Shown: positions 61,574 to 64,000 of the stretch, one piece after another
How the letters are laid out: every line of letters begins with the position of its first letter
Numbering within the stretch: the stretch's first letter is position 1
The notes under the pieces: model-generated
What the model saw: the letters and a program-made list of their open reading frames with translations, nothing else
Databases searched by the model: none
Told to the model about the DNA's origin: nothing
Origin: Devosia ginsengisoli
Lineage (GTDB): Bacteria; Pseudomonadota; Alphaproteobacteria; Rhizobiales; Devosiaceae
DNA: 64,000 nt
NCBI RefSeq assembly: GCF_007859655.1
Contig: NZ_CP042304.1
Coordinates: 2,294,001-2,358,000, forward strand
Direction of reading: 5' to 3'
Program-made: the position numbers and the translations under genes

Positions 61574-61696
61574 CCACCCTCATTCCCTCCCCATCAAGGG
61601 GAGGGAAGCCCGTTCCGTGGCCACGGACCTATCGAGCGAAAACCCGGAATGATGTCATGCGCCTCCCTCCCCCTTGTGGGGAGGGAATGAGGGTGG
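61574..61696. repeat. Intergenic palindromic element 4
   Basis: 32-bp arms (61574-61605 and 61665-61696) match apart from a few positions and share CCACCCTCATTCCCTCCCCA. The spacer contains a CCGTGGCCACGG palindrome. The 332-bp gap between ctrA and the hydrolase gene holds nothing else but the ctrA terminator. Confidence 0.75.
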
Positions 61697-61817
61697 GGGA
61701 AGCCACAAGCGCGAACGCACGAAAAATCCTTCATCCGATTTGTCGAAGCCGACCCACATCACTCGTCGTCAGGTCAGAAGCGCAGTTGGATGCTGCGTCC
61801 CACCGAGGAGACGACCC

Positions 61818-62684
61818 ATGTTCCGCACCGCAATCATTGCTGGAGCCCTGCTTATGACCACCACCGCATTCGCCCAATCCGAGCCTGTCGGCACCACTGT
61901 CGAAATCAACGGCATGCAGATGTATTACGAAGTCAGCGGCGAAGGCGATCCGCTGGTCGTGCTGCACGGCGCCTATATGAACATCCCGTCCATGGGCGAG
62001 ATCGTTACGAGGCTCGCCGAGACGCACACGGTCTATGCAATTGAATTCCAGGGCCATGGCCGCACCACCGATATCGATCGCCCCATCACCTATCCGAACC
62101 TGGCCGGCGATGTCGCCGCCTTCATGGATGAAGTGGGCCTCGAAAAGGCCGACGTGTTCGGCTATTCCATGGGCGCCGCCACGGGCCTGCGGCTGGCCAT
62201 CGACCATCCCGAAAAGGTCGACCAGCTTGTCGCGGCCTCGGTCGCCTATGATGCCACGGGCTGGCAGCAGGCCTTCCAGGACTTCATCCCGCAAATGGTG
62301 CCGGAAATGTTCGTCGGCACCCCGATGGAAGACGAATGGAAGAAGCTGGCCGCCAATCCCGACGGCTTCCCGGCCCTGGTGGACAAGCTCATCGCGCTCG
62401 AAAAAGAGCCGATGGCATGGGAAGACGAGGTCAAGGCGCTCAAGACGCCGATACTGATCATTGCCGGCGATGCCGACGTGTCGACACTGGAGCACAATCT
62501 GGCGCTGTTCCGCCTGCTGGGTGGCGGTGTGATGGGCGACATGGGCGTGCCCCTGCCCGCCTCGCGCTTCGCTGTGCTGCCCGCGACGTCGCACACCGCC
62601 GTCATCGGCCAGACCGACCTGCTCTATGGCTTTATCGAGCCCTTCCTGCAGGGCGAGACGCCGGTCGGCTTCATGGGCGAATAG
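61818..62684 (+). CDS. Exported alpha/beta-fold hydrolase
   Basis: ATG at 61818; the 288-residue precursor has a signal peptide (residues 1-19, AFAQ cleavage). The fold has the oxyanion-hole HGAY (50-53), nucleophile elbow GYSMG (S117), an acidic residue in GDAD and the catalytic His in ATSHTAV. Substrate is unknown. It lies 30 bp before the next gene and may share a promoter. Confidence 0.9.
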   Translation: MFRTAIIAGALLMTTTAFAQSEPVGTTVEINGMQMYYEVSGEGDPLVVLHGAYMNIPSMGEIVTRLAETHTVYAIEFQGHGRTTDIDRPITYPNLAGDVAAFMDEVGLEKADVFGYSMGAATGLRLAIDHPEKVDQLVAASVAYDATGWQQAFQDFIPQMVPEMFVGTPMEDEWKKLAANPDGFPALVDKLIALEKEPMAWEDEVKALKTPILIIAGDADVSTLEHNLALFRLLGGGVMGDMGVPLPASRFAVLPATSHTAVIGQTDLLYGFIEPFLQGETPVGFMGE

Positions 62685-62734
62685 CTGCACGAAGCGGTTG
62701 CGGGGGACGGAGGATGCTGGTTTCATCCCCCGCC

Positions 62735-63997
62735 ATGACCAGCGAATCCGAAACCCACCGTGCGATAAGCACTGTCTGGAAAATCGAGCAGCCCCGCCTG
62801 ATAGCGGGGCTGACGCGCATGGTCCGCGACATCTCGCTGGCGGAGGAACTGGCGCAGGACGCGCTGATCATCGCGCTCAAGACCTGGCCGGAATCCGGCG
62901 TGCCCCGCAATCCGGGCGCCTGGCTGATGCAGACTGCCAAGCGCCGCGCCATCGACTATTTCCGCCACCGCAAGATGGCCGCCACCAAGCTGGAAGAGGT
63001 CGGCCGCACCATCGAGGACGAGGCGCCCGACCACGAGGCCGAAATCGTCGAGGCGATGGATGACGATGTCGGCGACGACCTGCTCCGGCTGATCTTCACG
63101 TCCTGCCACCCCATATTGCCGGCCGAATCCCGCGTGGCGCTGACCTTGCGCCTGCTGGGCGGCCTCACCACCGAGGAAATCGCCCGCGCTTTCCTCGCCG
63201 CCGAGCCGACCATCGGCCAGCGTATCGTGCGGGCCAAGAAGGCTATTGCCGATGCCGGCATTCCCTTTGAAGTGCCGCGTGGCGAGGAACGCCAGGAGCG
63301 GCTGAGCTCGGTGCTGGGCGTGCTCTACCTCATCTTCAACGAAGGCTATTCGGCCACCGCCGGGGACGACCTGATCCGCCCACAGCTCTGCGAGGAAGCC
63401 ATGCGGCTCGGCCGTATCCTGGCGCGGCTGTCGCCTGACGATTCCGAGGTCCATGCCCTTGTGGCGCTGATGGAAATCCAGGCCTCGCGCACCAATGCCC
63501 GCACCAACAAGCAGGGCGAGCCGGTACTGCTGCTCGACCAGGATCGCTCGCGCTGGGACCAGTTGCTGATCCGCCGCGGACTGGCGGCGCTCGACCGCGC
63601 CATCGCCCTGGGCGGGGCGGATGCGCCCTATGCCCTGCAGGCCGCCATCGCCGCCTGCCATGCCCGCGCCCGCAAAGGCGCCGATACGGATTGGTCAAGG
63701 ATTTCAGCGCTTTACGCTGCACTGGCCGAGGTATCGCCGTCGCCGGTGGTCGAGCTCAACCGGGCCGTGGCGGTGTCGATGGCCGATGGGCCGGCGGCAG
63801 CCCTGGTGCTGATCGACGCCATCAAGGACAATCCGGCGCTGAAGAATTACCACCTGCTCTATGGCGTGCGCGGCGACATGCTCAGCAAGCTGGGCCGGCA
63901 CACCGAAGCCATGCTCGAATTCCGCCGCGCGGCCGAGCTGACCCGCAATGAACGGGAAAAGGCCTATCTGCTTGGAAGAGCCGAGCAGTCCATCTGA
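62735..63997 (+). CDS. ECF42-type RNA polymerase sigma factor with C-terminal extension
   Basis: About 420 residues. The N-terminal 170 residues are a sigma-70 region 2 plus region 4 (WKIEQPRLIAGLTRMVRDI, GAWLMQTAKRRAIDYFRH, TTEEIARAFLAAEPTIGQRI). The C-terminal half is the DUF6596/TPR-like extension that distinguishes ECF42 sigma factors (VLGVLYLIFNEGYSA, LNRAVAVSMADGPAAAL). ATG codons at 62714 and 62735 are both possible; GGAGG lies too close to the first and far from the second. ECF42 factors usually act with a DGPF protein, which is not in this window. Confidence 0.88.
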   Translation: MTSESETHRAISTVWKIEQPRLIAGLTRMVRDISLAEELAQDALIIALKTWPESGVPRNPGAWLMQTAKRRAIDYFRHRKMAATKLEEVGRTIEDEAPDHEAEIVEAMDDDVGDDLLRLIFTSCHPILPAESRVALTLRLLGGLTTEEIARAFLAAEPTIGQRIVRAKKAIADAGIPFEVPRGEERQERLSSVLGVLYLIFNEGYSATAGDDLIRPQLCEEAMRLGRILARLSPDDSEVHALVALMEIQASRTNARTNKQGEPVLLLDQDRSRWDQLLIRRGLAALDRAIALGGADAPYALQAAIAACHARARKGADTDWSRISALYAALAEVSPSPVVELNRAVAVSMADGPAAALVLIDAIKDNPALKNYHLLYGVRGDMLSKLGRHTEAMLEFRRAAELTRNEREKAYLLGRAEQSI

Positions 63998-64000
63998 CGG

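Noticed and set aside
1..64000. CRISPR array or prophage
   Set aside because: I scanned for short regularly spaced repeats and phage structural or integrase genes and saw neither. The only repeats are the intergenic palindromes and the edge repeats of the insert.

Overview
The window is high-GC DNA that looks like the chromosome of a free-living, flagellated alphaproteobacterium of the order Hyphomicrobiales, most likely Devosia or a close relative. Reasons: CtrA and its inhibitor SciP occur together with FlbD and a split fliK-flgD / fliF-fliG-fliH-fliN-flbD-flhA / fliJ-fliI flagellar layout; CtrA-type TTAA-N7-TTAA boxes and GANTC sites are visible; and there is a fused MrpA/MrpB (PhaAB-type) antiporter. 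The genus is an inference; no rRNA gene is present.

0-7.1 kb: the 3' part of a LacI-type regulator, then a tightly overlapping six-gene Mrp cation/proton antiporter operon (mrpA(B) C D E F G). 7.1-18.4 kb: a catabolic locus built from two divergent operons. The leftward operon encodes an Opp/Dpp-type ABC importer, a DUF1537 four-carbon acid sugar kinase and a GntR/FadR regulator. The rightward operon encodes a sialidase-like protein, PdxA2, a DapA-like aldolase and an iron-type alcohol dehydrogenase. An AT-rich promoter region with a palindrome separates them. 18.4-27.7 kb: a periplasmic alcohol-oxidation cluster: MarR regulator, c-type cytochrome, degenerate M50-like protein, then a leftward operon (PQQ dehydrogenase, binding protein, ABC ATPase, ABC permease, second binding protein), a pseudoazurin and an AraC-type regulator. 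A near-palindromic motif is shared by the MarR/cytochrome and PQQ-dehydrogenase/pseudoazurin intergenic regions.

28-34 kb: two tandem short exported peptides not listed in any family I know, a tRNA-Met(CAT), a VOC protein, an ECF sigma factor with a VWA-domain membrane partner, and mnmA. 34.4-37.1 kb: fliK (with a good sigma-54 promoter), flgD and sciP. 37.1-38.9 kb: a terminator-bearing leader, an MFS exporter and a truncated Nudix gene. 39.0-41.2 kb: a lower-GC accessory insert encoding a small membrane protein resembling the EACC1 conflict-system component and a large unrecognised HExxH protein; this pair is the best candidate for an undescribed system.

41.3-50.5 kb: a GST, then the flagellar block fliF (frameshifted) fliG fliH fliN flbD flhA and a streptomycin-kinase-like gene. 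50.5-58.5 kb: small housekeeping and accessory genes (ABM, DUF2934, VOC, GST, LysE, BrnT/BrnA, GNAT, two PRC-barrel proteins, DUF2339). 58.5-61.5 kb: fliJ-fliI divergent from ctrA. 61.8-64 kb: an alpha/beta hydrolase and an ECF42-type sigma factor. Four long intergenic palindromes (29.9, 32.9, 47.2 and 61.6 kb) interrupt the gene-dense layout. The flagellar genes, SciP, FlbD and CtrA form one cell-cycle-controlled regulon within the window.
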